A DNA stretch of 64,000 bases from Morchella semilibera. Lineage: Eukaryota; Ascomycota; Pezizomycetes; Pezizales; Morchellaceae. Positions 25,301-37,106 of the stretch are shown in pieces. Each line of letters begins with the position of its first letter. Position 1 is the stretch's first letter. The position numbers were made by a program, and so were the translations under genes. The stretch lies in NCBI GenBank assembly GCA_009192285.1, contig WBVU01000004.1, positions 1,820,001 through 1,884,000 on the forward strand, given 5' to 3'. The notes below the pieces were generated by a model. It searched no databases. It was not told the origin of the DNA and was given only the letters and a program-made list of their open reading frames with translations.

Positions 25301-27252
25301 ACGATGGGGAGACCATTTGAAGAGAGTTTCAAGCGTGCTAATGAGCAAAAACCCACTTTCCAAGTCAATTGGGGTGGCTTTGGACTAACACAGACACCTG
25401 TGACTGCACACCCACTCGAGAACCCATTCATCTACGATACACTTGATATCAGGAAGGCCAACCGTGCCAGCGAACTTCTCACCCCGATTGATGATACTCC
25501 AGTGACTTCGACGAACGACATGTCATGGCCAATTCGTGAGGATCCGTTTGCAACACCTACTCTGGGGCCCGGTGTGGTGGTGGATGGAAGCGAGTGCGAG
25601 GAGGATATCTGGAACGAATATGATGACCTTTTGTACAATGTTGATATGTTTGGCGAGCCAGCAGACGATCTTGAACACCAGGGAAATACCAGATCCGCAA
25701 CCTCATCACTCGGCTCACCATTCCAGTATGCTGACCTTTGCAGCACATTTCCCGATCTCCTTGACGAAGATAACGAAGACCTTCATACTCCTAGATTTGA
25801 TGACACTATACAAGATCAGGGTCTCTACATTCATGATTCACCTACGATTTCACCCGCGCTTCCAACCGTTATCGTTGCTGCTCCTAGTCCGGCTATAGAT
25901 GCCGGTCAGCCTTTCCTTCCACCTTCATATCCTGCAATTCTATCACCCTCAACTCCATTCTCTGTATCCTCTTTTATTCGTTCCTACGGCGATCGTGACT
26001 CTTACCCTTCAAACTCAAACAATCCACCAACTTCATCACCACCTGCCCCACCTCCAACAATCACTCTCGGCGCACCGCCACCACCTAGGCCAAGGACTCG
26101 GGTTAGAACCCACAGAGCAAATGGCTCAAATGGCTCAAATGGCTCAAACAGTTCAAACCTCTCTACTGGCTCTGACAACTTCGTGGACATCTCGGGTGAC
26201 GAAATGGACGTTCGACTCTGGGCCCTCATGACAAACCGCTACCTCTCCTTTGACCGCACCCTCGTAAGCCCTGCACACGAGCAAATGAACGGTATTACAG
26301 TACCTCTCGGTCCTCGCAACAGTGGTAACGGAAGGGTCTTGGTTATCGATGGTCTTGGACGTGGTATGTAAACCTGCATTATAATCATTGGCTTTTCACA
26401 AATACTAATTTTATCACAGATGATTGGTCTTTCTACTGTGCCTTCTCTTACCCCCGTGCCAAAGTATATAACCTCTCACCCACTGCCTCCCCTGCACCTG
26501 GCGGGCTCCCACCTTCACCGTCAACACCTCGACCGCCAAATCACCAACAGGTTAGGCATATGGACTTCACGGTGCAGTTCCCCTTTCCGGGTGGCTTCTT
26601 CAATGTCATCTCACTCCGCTTTCTACCATCCTCTCACGAAGCTTCCCTACCATTTATACTGAGCGAGTGCAAGCGAGTCCTGGAACCTGGTGGCTATCTG
26701 GAAGTCACAATGCTCGACCCAGAACTGATTAGCATGGGCCCGCGCACCAAGAAGGCCGTCAACCTTGTCAAAGCGATTATGGACCGCGAACGAGAGTCCG
26801 CCGCGACCCCCGGCTCTCCAACTACATCACCTCGCCCATCGTCAACCTCGGAGCGTATGCTTAAGCGACTCTCGAAGCGAGGCTTCGACGAGGTGAGCAA
26901 GTGCTTCATTAGCCTTCCCACCGTCGCACCAACGGAGGACTTTGAGACCCCAGCGGCGGCACGGGAGGGAGCGAACGACACGATTGGCGCAAGGATGATG
27001 GCTACTGTTGGAAGGTGGTGGTACACGAGGTGCTATGAGAGCGTCATCACTTCGAGGGGCGAGGTCATGCGTAGGAGTATGTGGAATGATAGGGCGCTGC
27101 TGAGGGAGTGCGCGGACAAGAATACGTCGTTTAGGATGCTGGTGGCGCACGCAAGGAAGCCGCTGAGGAACTCGGCGCCCGTTGTGGCGCCGTTGGAGAG
27201 AAATGGGGGACTGGATAGTTTGATTGAGGAGATTATGGGTGGGAGGAAATAA
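22328..27252 (+). CDS. Very long disordered protein with C-terminal methyltransferase-like domain
   Basis: Two exons, 22328-26363 and 26420-27252, give 1622 residues. The 56-bp intron begins GTATGT and has TACTAAT near its end. The ATG sits in a good context (CCATGG). Roughly the first 1000 residues are Ser/Thr/Pro-rich and disordered, with a His run near residue 357 and an Ala-Pro repeat at about 930-965. The conserved part begins near 1290 (DEMDVRLWALMTNRYLSFDR). It includes VLVIDGLGRDDWSFYCAFSYP, a degenerate SAM motif I, then FPFPGGFFNVISLRFLP and ECKRVLEPGGYLEVTMLDPEL, which match the later strands of class I methyltransferases of the type 11 kind. The C-terminus has WWYTRCYESV. Motif I lacks the usual GxGxG, so activity is uncertain. 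Similar long proteins with a C-terminal methyltransferase fold occur in other filamentous ascomycetes. Substrate unknown. Confidence 0.85.
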
Positions 27253-30200
27253 GTTTTTTTCTTTTATTATTATTTCTTGTCCATTTTCTTATATTCTCAT
27301 TTATGCGAGGTCTTGGTTGGATATCAGGCCCCTTTCTTCTAACTACATTCTTCGAATGACCTGGGGTTGTTGCTTCTTCGGTTCTAATTTGTTTTAGTTT
27401 ATGATGTTTCACGACTAGTCTGGACGTGTCTTTTTGGCTTTTGGCTTTTGTGTTTATTGTTTGTTTCCTTATTTCTTGGCTACTACTGCTGCTACTACTG
27501 GGTGGGAGAAGGAGGGTCCTAATATTCTTTTTTTCTTTCCTTCACGGACTGGATGGGGCGGGGATCTGTATACAGTACTGGTTACGACACTTGACATGAT
27601 CATGATTTGCTTTTTTGTTTGGTTTTTTGTTTTCTGGCTTCTTGGTTTTTCTTGTTCTGTATCTTTAGCGGTTTCTGTTTATTTATTTGTTTTTCTGTTT
27701 GTTTGTTTTAGCGATACTTGGGGGTGGTTCTTGTCTTTTTGTTTACTTTTTTGGTGCCGGCGGTTGGTTGTGATGTAAGATGGATTGGGATGAGCAAGAC
27801 TACATGTAGTTTGCTACTGAGATTAGGAAGACATGGGGGATTCAATATATTGAATGAAATTGGAGTTATATATCCACTGCCGTGTGTGTGTATCTCGCTA
27901 TGTGACTTTCATAAGTTACTCCACTATTCCGCTGTAACCTGCGGAAGATAAACAAGCTGCGGGTCATTTGTCGATCCTGTACGTAAAATAAGCAACACCG
28001 CAAAGACAAGACAAGTACTCCCGTCAAAGCGCTCTCGGAATATCGGTGTAAATCCCTCTCTCTTACCCTGTCTCTTTTATTATTGTCGCGCTTACTTGTG
28101 TGGCTTAAAAAAAAAAAAAAAAGACATAATATAGAGTTGATCAGAGAGTGATCTAGCCCACCGTTTGATGGATCTCGATTCCTCCAGTTCTTGTCGACTC
28201 TTCAAGCCCTACAGGCCAATCTGGAAAGCCCATCCATCCCCATTCGCAACCACACGCAAATCATGTGATTTTGAGCTCATGCGAGGATCTACGGTTCCAC
28301 TGTCTGGTAAGCGCCTCCCTCCTTCGCGAGCCCTTGGTAGAGTATGATAGGGTGTGCCAATATCTCGTGCCTTGGTTTAAATGGTGGGGGCGGTTGTAAA
28401 CAACGGATCGGGGAGGGCGAGAGGGTTATGAAATAAAATGAGATGTGAGCCGTTGTTTGGTTGGTTGGTGGTTGGTTGGTTCGCAATATCAACAGGGGGG
28501 GGTTGAGTCGGTGAGAAGTGGTTTCCATGGGTTTGTTTGGATGAGAGAAATTCACAAGTTGTTTCACGCAACGGGTCTAGGCTGCTAACCCGCCGCAAAG
28601 ACCGCACACCGCCCTACGATGTCGTTCCAGGACGTTTAGTTAGCCTTAAGCAAGTAAGTACCTTCAAGTGGGGGGAGGAGGGGAGGAAGGGTGAGAGGGA
28701 AGGGAGGGTTCGATCCGAGCCGGAGGACGGAAGCGCGGCAATTATTACTGTGGTACAGTTTTGGTAAGCGATCATGGAGGTGGGGAGTGATGGCCTGTGA
28801 AGTTGAAGGTTGTATGTAATGTCTCGAGTTCCTGACTGTCTCAGATCTGTGTGATTCAGCTGAGGCAATAAGATTTGCTTTTACGAATTAATAGACCCAG
28901 GAAGGAGTGTTATATGTAACATTTCTCTGATATATGATGACGTGATTCGGTTAGACAGAGTCAACGTCTTTGATCTGTGAATAGTCTGAGTCGGTCGAGA
29001 GTATTGGCCATCATCACCAAACACAGGAGCTCTGATGGTGGTTTTCACAACACAAGACTATCGTGTGCCTCGGTAGTCGTAGATGATGGTGGTCCAATTG
29101 TCTCGAGTCTTTACTGTTAACGTCAGCATCCAGAGGACCAGTTATTTGGTGCGTTTATTGGTCGGCGCGGGATGGTTGGTGGAAGGAAGTTCAAGAACCA
29201 TTGGCGGACAGTGTTCGCTAAGTAGGTATGTATATTTTTGAAATCTCTTATGTGCCCCCCCCTATGGTCTGAGACTATAACTATACATCATAGGATCTAT
29301 AAACGTCCGAATAGAGTATTATGATCAGAGCATCCTCCGCCAGCCATCGCAAAAGATCCTTGTTGGATGACGGTCTTTTTAAAGGAAGTGCTGTATCCTT
29401 CAGGGTGTATAAGCCGCACTTCTGCACTTTCGAATCTCTGCTATCCGGCGTATATTTAACCCCCTATGGAAAAAAACACACCAAGGCCACGATGGTTTTA
29501 TTGGGTAGGAGATAGGAATTTGAATTGATATGAGACCAGCACCAGAGGAAGAGAGCGAGCGGTAGGCCAAGGGGAGTGTCATTAAAAGCCACCGATGCCC
29601 GCTATACTACATGTAGCTATTCGTGCTGTGCTTCATGATGATATGAAACTCGAAGCACCGCGTTAGCTGTAGGAGGCATTGGCTATGTCCGACACTTCAC
29701 CAACCATTCTCCTACCGAGACGATGTGACAGTGGGTAACGTGGCTCATCATGAGTCGCTGATGGCTTCCTGCCCCCAATTGGGAGTATTCGCTCCCTGAG
29801 AACGATAATGAGATATTTGAGAGAAGTGCCGTGGACCATGCTGAAAATATCGACGTGATGCAAGATCAACTAGCTACAGTTTCTGACAGGCACTAGTGAT
29901 GGCGGTGTAGCTAGGATTTCCTTGCTGGTCTTCTGCAATTGACCATTTGAAAGCTTAAAATTTATCTTTCGGCGCCAAAATAACCAGTATTTTCCTGGGT
30001 TTTACCTAATATAAATCTAGATTGGCTAACAGATTTCGGCCTGTGTGTCGGGACTATTGGTGTTTTCACTCTTACACCATGTGATGCCACCAGTCTTGCT
30101 CCGTACATATGGCCCATGCCCAAAAACACTCGGGGTCTCGACCTCCGGCTCAATTGATAACTGGAGACGGCCGTCACATCAGATTGAGGGCAATAAAGAT

Positions 30201-32308
30201 CCTCTAGCAGAGCGATAAGGTAGTCTAATAGACTTTAGAGGTGGTCGCGGCCGACTTTCCTTGGGACTACGAGTTAATTGGGCCGAAATAAGACTGATAT
30301 GGGGGATGTTTTGAAGATATAAGGAAGCCTTCCCCAAAGATTCGCTGAGCAGAGCCCAGTGTTTATACACACATAATACCCTAACAGGTAAATCTTGGAT
30401 ATTGAACATGATTGGTTTGATAACAAGACATAGCTCTGCAGATCTGTAGGGCCGATGAGCTAGAGAAGCAGAAATGGGATTTGCTACTATCGATCATCCG
30501 CAACTAGTACGCTAAACCTTTGTGAATTTTATAATTATAAATCGTGTATTGAGTAGGGTTATGTACTGTAGTATTTAGTATCCTAGTTATTATTGAGAAT
30601 ACCTAAAGTATTGATTTTCGTTGTGAGCGGCCTTTTATTTTGCAATACATGTACTCGCATTCATACTGTGAATTCTAATCATATAATATCACTCGCTCCT
30701 TGAAAAACTTTGCAAAGCTTTTATTTGTCATTTTTGATCCATTTATTAAGATTGATCAGTTGATCAACTACCGAGATAGTGATATGATAGATGTCGAAAG
30801 TCTGTGCTTTGTGACCATGAAGCAAGCATCACCATAGGAAAAGGTGTCTTCATTGCGAGTCCGGACACGGTTTCACTCCTAATGAAAGGCCCAAAACTCG
30901 GCAATCCGTGAGGATTCTACCCAAAGAACTAGGAACTGAATGATAATTTCTTACTATCTAAGCATTATTTAGAGGATTTCATAGATCATGGAGTCGCCCA
31001 ATCCAGCAAAATCGGTGGTACCTCGCAATTGATAAATCTACCTCAAAGGCTTAGAGATACAGCGCTAACCAGCATTTATGTTCATTTAAGATACGGAGAC
31101 GCAAGCTTTGTTCTATACAGGACACCTCCAGAGATAGATATTGTTTTGATTCGGGCACAGCCTCGATTGCATGAAGCTCTTAGTTTTTTATTCAACAGCT
31201 AAAAGTAGACGATACTCAGACAACCTAGGAGTTGGAACAACTCAGAACAAGAAAATAAATGATTAAATTGGGTTCTAAATTATCTCCAAGTTACTCTGGG
31301 ATGTAAACCTTGGGTTGAAACTCATTACAAATATCCCAGTTGCTCATTGTTGATCAGGGTGACTCTGTCTACTTCCTAGGAACGGTCAGCATTGACAGTT
31401 ATAATCACCGGTATTAATTTGTTAAAAGCCCGGTATTTAGATATTACATAGTTAGAAAAAAATATCGTTTATAGGTTCTCGGTATCATTTCCATCAATTC
31501 GATCATTGACACTCACAATCATTAGAAAAAAACACTAAAACCCTCTCGCAAAGAAACAATAAAAAGATGCATGCACTTAATGTGTAGATACTAGAACTTA
31601 ACTACCTTAAATCCAAACCAAAGTTACCCTAAACCTTTATTTAGCAGATTTTTTGTTCCGGGATAAAGGTACATGTATACATCCACGTTACTAGTGGCCT
31701 AGAATTGGGTCCATGATCAACTCTATCCTTACCTTTCTTGGAAATTTGTTACTCCCCTAGCTTGTACAAGATTCCCACCATGTGGGTTGCCGCCCTGTAC
31801 TTCAGGCGTACTAATTGCAGAGACTGTTACTGTGGTAATGCTTTGTTTATGAAGGCCTCTATTGCCTGCCATGAAACAAGTTACCGCATCTCACCATCGT
31901 CTCTTATTCACGGACTTTAATGATACGCCCAAGGCATTTGAAGATATGGGCTATATAGTTCAGCAATATGCCACCTGCTCAGTAGAAAGTCGGCCAATTG
32001 TAGCTCTGTGCATTTATGTATGTATAGGTGGTGGACGGTGAGCCTGGAAGATGGCTGACCTCTAGGAAAGAATCCCACGCCTGCGATTTCAGTTTTTCTG
32101 TTGCGCAGTTACCAAAACCAAACGCTTTGTTTACTTCCCAATTTCCCTTCTCCTTCCCTCTTCAACCCAACTCCACCTGCTTTCACCAAGCATCCCAATT
32201 CCCCAACACTCAACCACAAATCTACCATTAACAATCATAAGAAATTAACCCTTTAAACAATCCTCACTTTTCACTCTTCACTCTCCAGTCTTCACTCCAC
32301 TTTTCACA
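27253..32308. other. Gene desert, about 5 kb
   Basis: The first 500 bp are T-rich 3' DNA. A poly-A run lies at about 28108-28123. A possible isolated exon at 28171-28301 followed by GTAAGC could not be joined to anything. From about 29.5 to 32.0 kb the DNA is AT-rich with no open frames worth naming, and could be decayed repeat DNA. TACATGTA occurs at about 27801, 29608, 30646 and 31670. The last 150 bp are strongly pyrimidine-rich and look like the promoter and leader of the gene at 32309. Confidence 0.5.
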
Positions 32309-33111
32309 ATGTCCCTTATCCACCCTTCCCATTACACTACCCTAACTTATAATGGCGTTAGCCAGGAATTCCCACAGAAGTGCAATTGTGACTTCTACAC
32401 CGGAAGCAGTGCTCGCCGCCATCTCGTCCAAGATTGGGAAGAGAAACTACACCACATGCGCAGGAAGAGACCAAACAACGACCGTTATTACGATGACTAT
32501 CGTTCATACAGTTTGTGTTTCTCACAAAGAATGGTCTTGGAGAAGGAGAAGCACGAAAAAGCCGGAGTCAAGATTTCAAGCACCAACTCCCCACCCGGAT
32601 CACACGACTCTTCCATCTCCAAGGCCACTGCGTTCAGGCCTGGCAGAAGAGCTTGGGCCATCATTGAGGACATGAAGACCAAGGATCAGTACCTCCAGAT
32701 GCAGAAGATGGACTGGGAGCCCACCGCCGTCAACTTCAACACCAACGTCATGGTCACCCCACCTCATAGCCCTAAATCCCCAGCCAACGGCCCTGAAAAG
32801 ACCATAAAGATTACTCAGGTTACTATTACTCCTAGAATCTGGGGCCCTCTTGTACCCCTTGGTTAGTTAGCAATTATTTCTCCACCCTATGTTATATATC
32901 GCTAACATATATGCCAGACTACAAGAATGAGTGGGACTTGATTGGATACGGACCCAAAGATCAACAAACCATCGATAAGGAAAAATTCATCAAGGAGAAT
33001 CGTTACGGCGAAAATCGTGTAATCACAACCACCCCAAGTCATATCGACATGAAAAGGGGCGCTCACCAATCCTCGGCCAAGTACATGCAGGCCCCCAGAG
33101 AATGGTCCTAA
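32309..33111 (+). CDS. Hypothetical protein, 248 residues (2 exons)
   Basis: Exons 32309-32861 and 32918-33111 are joined by a 56-bp intron with a GCTAACAT branch-like site. The protein is hydrophilic and charged, with no signal peptide or membrane segment. Visible features are CNCDFYTGSSARRHLVQDWEE near the N-terminus, a basic stretch HHMRRKRPNNDRYYDDYRSY, and PRIWGPLVPLDYKNEWDLIG across the splice junction. That continuity supports the intron. The start is preceded by a CT-rich leader typical of fungal promoters. I do not recognise a family. A small foldback element and a dense TACATGTA cluster lie just downstream. Confidence 0.72.
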
Positions 33112-34714
33112 GATTTAGGAGATGGTTTGAGCTGATCCGGCCGGTGAGAAGGATGATGTTTTGATAACTGGGGAGGGGTAACTTGTTAATCGTAAGCTAT
33201 AACAACAGTTGGAGAGGGGAATGCATTTGATTTCAACACGTACACCGTACACGAACATCAAATTAGCGGGTTCTTTTTATCATAACCTACATGTATTAAT
33301 ATTAATGTACCTTTTCTATCACATTGTCAACTTCCTGCAGAGATAGCTGTACTGAATAATAACACACCCCCACCATCATTCTTAATTATTGTTTTTACAC
33401 TCCTTCACTTCTTAAGTACATGTACCCAGGGTGTCGGAAAGTGATGCACATCCGGTGGCTTCATAGCCACACGAGAATCAATTTCCACACCAGGCTATTT
33501 CAAGGTAATTATGAGTGTTCAGATACTCCTCATCAAGTATATGCTTAGCACTTAGGTATGGTAGAGAGGTTTTGTACGATTTTGTTGTATTGTGATAAAG
33601 TATTTGGGCGTTGTCTAGTCAAATGTGCATCACTTTCCAACACCCTCATGTCTCGTTTGTACCTACATGTACATGTATGCTACGATAAAACTGTCCCGCT
33701 GTATAATGTACATGTACACACATGTGGTTGGCCTGACAACGTTAGCGCGAGAGTATACATGTAATTCTTTGGCTATGGTCATAATTGGTTTGACACAGAT
33801 AAGTACATGTACATGTATTACAGCAGTTCTCAGAATACTAGACCCAGCGGATATATTTCACAATGTGGTGAGAGTCATCCCTCAGTAGCCTATCAAGAAT
33901 GCCGCTAAGCTTTTCAGGCTACCAGATTTAGCCAATAGGGTAATTATTTTTCTTTTTCCGTTCCAAAATTACCGCCGGTTGTGGTTGCAAGCATGCATAC
34001 ATGGTGCTTGGCTCAAGTCAATCGAGTGATTGATTATGACTAAGATTCTATAAGACCCGATATAGGGTCATCCTCATAGCTACATGTACATACATGTACA
34101 AGCCACCCCTGCAGCCGGGAAAAAGGTTTTCTGTGTCAAAAAAAGGTCAATACAAGAAGCCACGTGTTTCACAAGTATACATCCACTAAACTCCCGATCT
34201 CCTTTGTTGTGGCTTCTCACCACCTCTATTATCATTTAAGACGCAAAGAATAGACTTCCATGGCCTGATCCGGGTATGATCCCATGTAAGTAAAAATCGG
34301 GCCTCTGTCAGCCTCTTTCGCTTAGATCTTAGGGGGGCCCCGTAAGTAAAAAATACATTTTATCCTATCCAACCTACTAATCGAATCATTTACAAATTCA
34401 GAACCGAGCTTAAATAATCGATAACCTCAGAATATCCATCATAGCAACCTCATGCACGAAACGGAAAGGAACACTCCGGTAGACCAACATAGCTGAAGAT
34501 GTCAAGGGAAAGACAAGAGCGGAATACAAGAAAAAAAGTCATATCAGAATTCAGAGATCGTGCTTCAAGCATACATCTTATACCCCTTAGTAACAGGCTA
34601 TCTGAGGAATCACTTGAAGCTCATCAATCAGATGGTTAATGGTTTCTGAGCATGTAGAAAGGAGCTATAATCTCGAGTTAGTAATCCTCAAATAGCCCCG
34701 GAAGAATCAAAGAC
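33112..34714. other. Intergenic region, densest TACATGTA cluster
   Basis: Ten TACATGTA copies lie between 33288 and 34098, some overlapping as TACATGTACATGTA (33664-33677, 33804-33817). A foldback element occupies 33430-33646. No gene is seen; the plus frames near 33558-33888 are translations of the octamer cluster. Confidence 0.65.
33430..33646. mobile_element. Candidate MITE with about 24-bp terminal inverted repeats
   Basis: The left arm starts AGGGTGTCGGAAAGTGATGC and continues ACAT; the right arm, reversed, reads AGGGTGTTGGAAAGTGATGC then ACAT, one mismatch in 24. The arms enclose about 170 bp of noncoding, AT-rich DNA. No target-site duplication is clear, and no transposase is present. 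It is probably a small non-autonomous DNA element or its relic. Confidence 0.6.
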
Positions 34715-36396
34715 TCACTGGACATTATAGACATGCATTTTCTTTGTCCATAGCTCTTGCTTGGCGTTATTAATTAAATTTGTCACATCATTGGGATGCA
34801 TACCCAGATTTCTTGTCAATAATGCCATCCCCAGCGCTTCAAACCCGGTTTCCGCAGCTTTTAAAAAGCCCTCCCCAATCTCCCGCTGCAGTGGGTCGGC
34901 TGGCCACTTGCCGAGCGGCACCTTTATTCTTCTAAGGGTAGAGTTTCGGAACCCAGCCCTTTCGGTCCCGTTGATGAGCGTGTCAACGCCTATGAAATAC
35001 CGACCTTTTTTTTTTTGCAACCATGAGCTAGAGAAAAAGGACAGGAAGGAAATAGCATACCGGCTCTCTTGGCGGCCTCATTGGTGAGTTCGTAATACTT
35101 TCGTAAGTTTGAATCTTTTCTATATGTCCCATCATCACTATCCAGATCCATATCATACTCACAGACCTCGATCCAGCCGCCGGGTTTTAAACACCTTACT
35201 AAGTAAGCAACAGTCTTTTTCTATTTGATGGATAGAGTGGCATACTTATAGGCTGCTGCGAAGAGCGCATTCCAGTCACTTACTGCACCGTTGAGGTAGC
35301 GAATATGTATCATATCGAAGGTTCCTTCAGCCCATTCCCACTCACTTTCGGCGTCATCTACTAGAAAACTAACGTTTGGTGGTACCCTAGAGGCGACGAC
35401 ATAAGTACTAGGAAGAAGGAGGGATATGGGTTTTTTCTTCTTCTTTACCAACTAGGTTGTATAGGACTTAGATCTATCCCGATGACTTCTGCGGAGGGGT
35501 ACTGCCTTCAATACGCACATCAGAGGAAACCCAATGATGGAGAGACTTCAAGGTACGTGTATACATACTCTCCCATATCAATTGCCCAGATTCCCGTTCC
35601 TGTACCCACATCTAATATTTTACTAGGATTTTGGCACAGCGGGGAAGTGTGTAGATCTCCTTTTAACACAAGTAGACATACATGATGCAACATGTCCAGA
35701 CTGTACCCACCAAAAGAAAATGTCAGCGGGACGTCATATATATTGACCGGACGTATCAATCAATCGGAGTAGTTATGAAAAACCAACCGAAACTGTTCTT
35801 TCTGGGTGGTTTCACGTAGAGAAGCGTCAGAATTGGAACAGCAGGATGAAATCGGATGAAATATATGGCTCAAAGAGGAATTACTTCGTCGTTCGGAAAA
35901 GCGTATATCCTATCAACCCCATAAGCAACAACCTCCCAGCTAGAATAAGCAGGGAGATATACCCGTCTCGATATGCATGATATCTACGGCCATTCTCAAA
36001 CCGATATCTACCACAGCCAATATCTCAGCATCATCATCATCTCTGTGTACGCGCTCAAAAAGCGAAAGCGTCCGTCATACTCGAATATCGAATTCGCGGC
36101 CGAATTCACGCTACAAACACTGTATCGCGCACATCACAATCAGCTACCAGCCCATTAACGCAACCTCACATCAACTATCGACCCGGCGCTATGGAACCAG
36201 CCACCCCTTCCAAGAAAGCTAGATCAACGAGAGATAGGTGCTTCGTACTCCCAATCTAGATCCTACAGCGACCGTCCAGTACGTCAGCCTATAACTTTTT
36301 ACACCAAGACCTTCAAGAAAATCGACTAACCGGACTCGTATCTACCTCAATATGTCCCTCGTCAGGAATATAATCATGATTTTCAGGTGGTGGCAT
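34715..36396 (-). CDS. LaeA/TAM-type SAM-dependent methyltransferase (at least 8 exons, N-terminus unresolved)
   Basis: Confident exons on the minus strand are 36006-35963, 35909-35885, 35801-35788 (14 nt), 35700-35565, 35501-35449, 35386-35246, 35194-35061 and 35004-34715, which join in phase to 278 residues. The join gives YRFENGRRYHAYRDGIYAFP, NDEKEQFRLDMLHH, motif I ILDVGTGTGIWAIDM, then YYPSAEVIGIDLSPIQPSWV, ESEWEWAEGTFDMIHIRYL and LKPGGWIEVCEYDMD, the exact order of fungal LaeA-like methyltransferases. Such proteins are linked to secondary metabolism and development, but most paralogues have no known substrate. A likely first exon (MPPPENHDYIPDEGHIE) is at 36396-36346. Between it and 36006 an acidic DDDDAEILAVVD stretch lies in another frame, so either an exon is missed or one base is lost. 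Pseudogene status is possible. Confidence 0.85.
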
Positions 36397-37074
36397 GAGT
36401 AGGGCGATGCGTAGGGTAGAAGCTGTGAAAGAAGTATAGTAACAGTATGAGATAAGTAATAATTCCGTTGGGGAATGAGTTTCGATATGTTTACTCTGTC
36501 TAGACAGGACAGATAACGGGGAACGTGATTTGTATTGGATGTGACGTGAGAGAAGGGAGGAAGGGAGGAAGACCTGGATATACACCTTGTCGTATAGATC
36601 GCCACCACCTCTCCGGCAAGGGTTTTGACTTAGGGTGCGCTGGTTGGCACCGTTAGGCCGCCGTTGCTGCTACGGTAACGGTAACGGTAACAGCCCATTT
36701 GGTACCTCTACATACAAGTTAGTGGGTCCAAGCCACCGTTTTGTGACCTCTTCTTTCCCTCTTCCGGTTCCCTAAATTCCTCTTCATAACTATGATAGCT
36801 ATACTTTTCACCTACTATGGCCCTACACGGTAGAAAGAGGGTACTACTTCTAGCAAGAGCAGATTGTATAGCAGAAGCGAAGCAGGTGAATAAATAAAAC
36901 AAAATCCGGTCAAATTATTACTTTCCTACCTACGGCACCTACATACGGTACTATATCTAGAGTAGCTCCCCTCGCACTTAAGGAATGCCCTTGTCAACGG
37001 GGCACAAGGCATACCTACTCTATGAGTTAATTACATGCGATAGAGGGAGGGGGAGAGGGAGAGGGAGGGAGAGG

Positions 37075-37106
<32 letters not shown>

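Noticed and set aside
28171-28301. Possible isolated first exon followed by GTAAGC
   Set aside because: No downstream exon joins it in frame, and the next acceptor leads at once to a stop.
28700-28725. GGTTCGATCC resembling a tRNA T-arm
   Set aside because: No acceptor, D or anticodon stems can be formed around it on either strand.
35520-35759. Methyltransferase start at the ATG in MIRPVNIYDV
   Set aside because: That ATG lies in an intron; upstream exons restoring NDEKEQFRLDMLHH and YRFENGRRYHAY show the gene begins further out.
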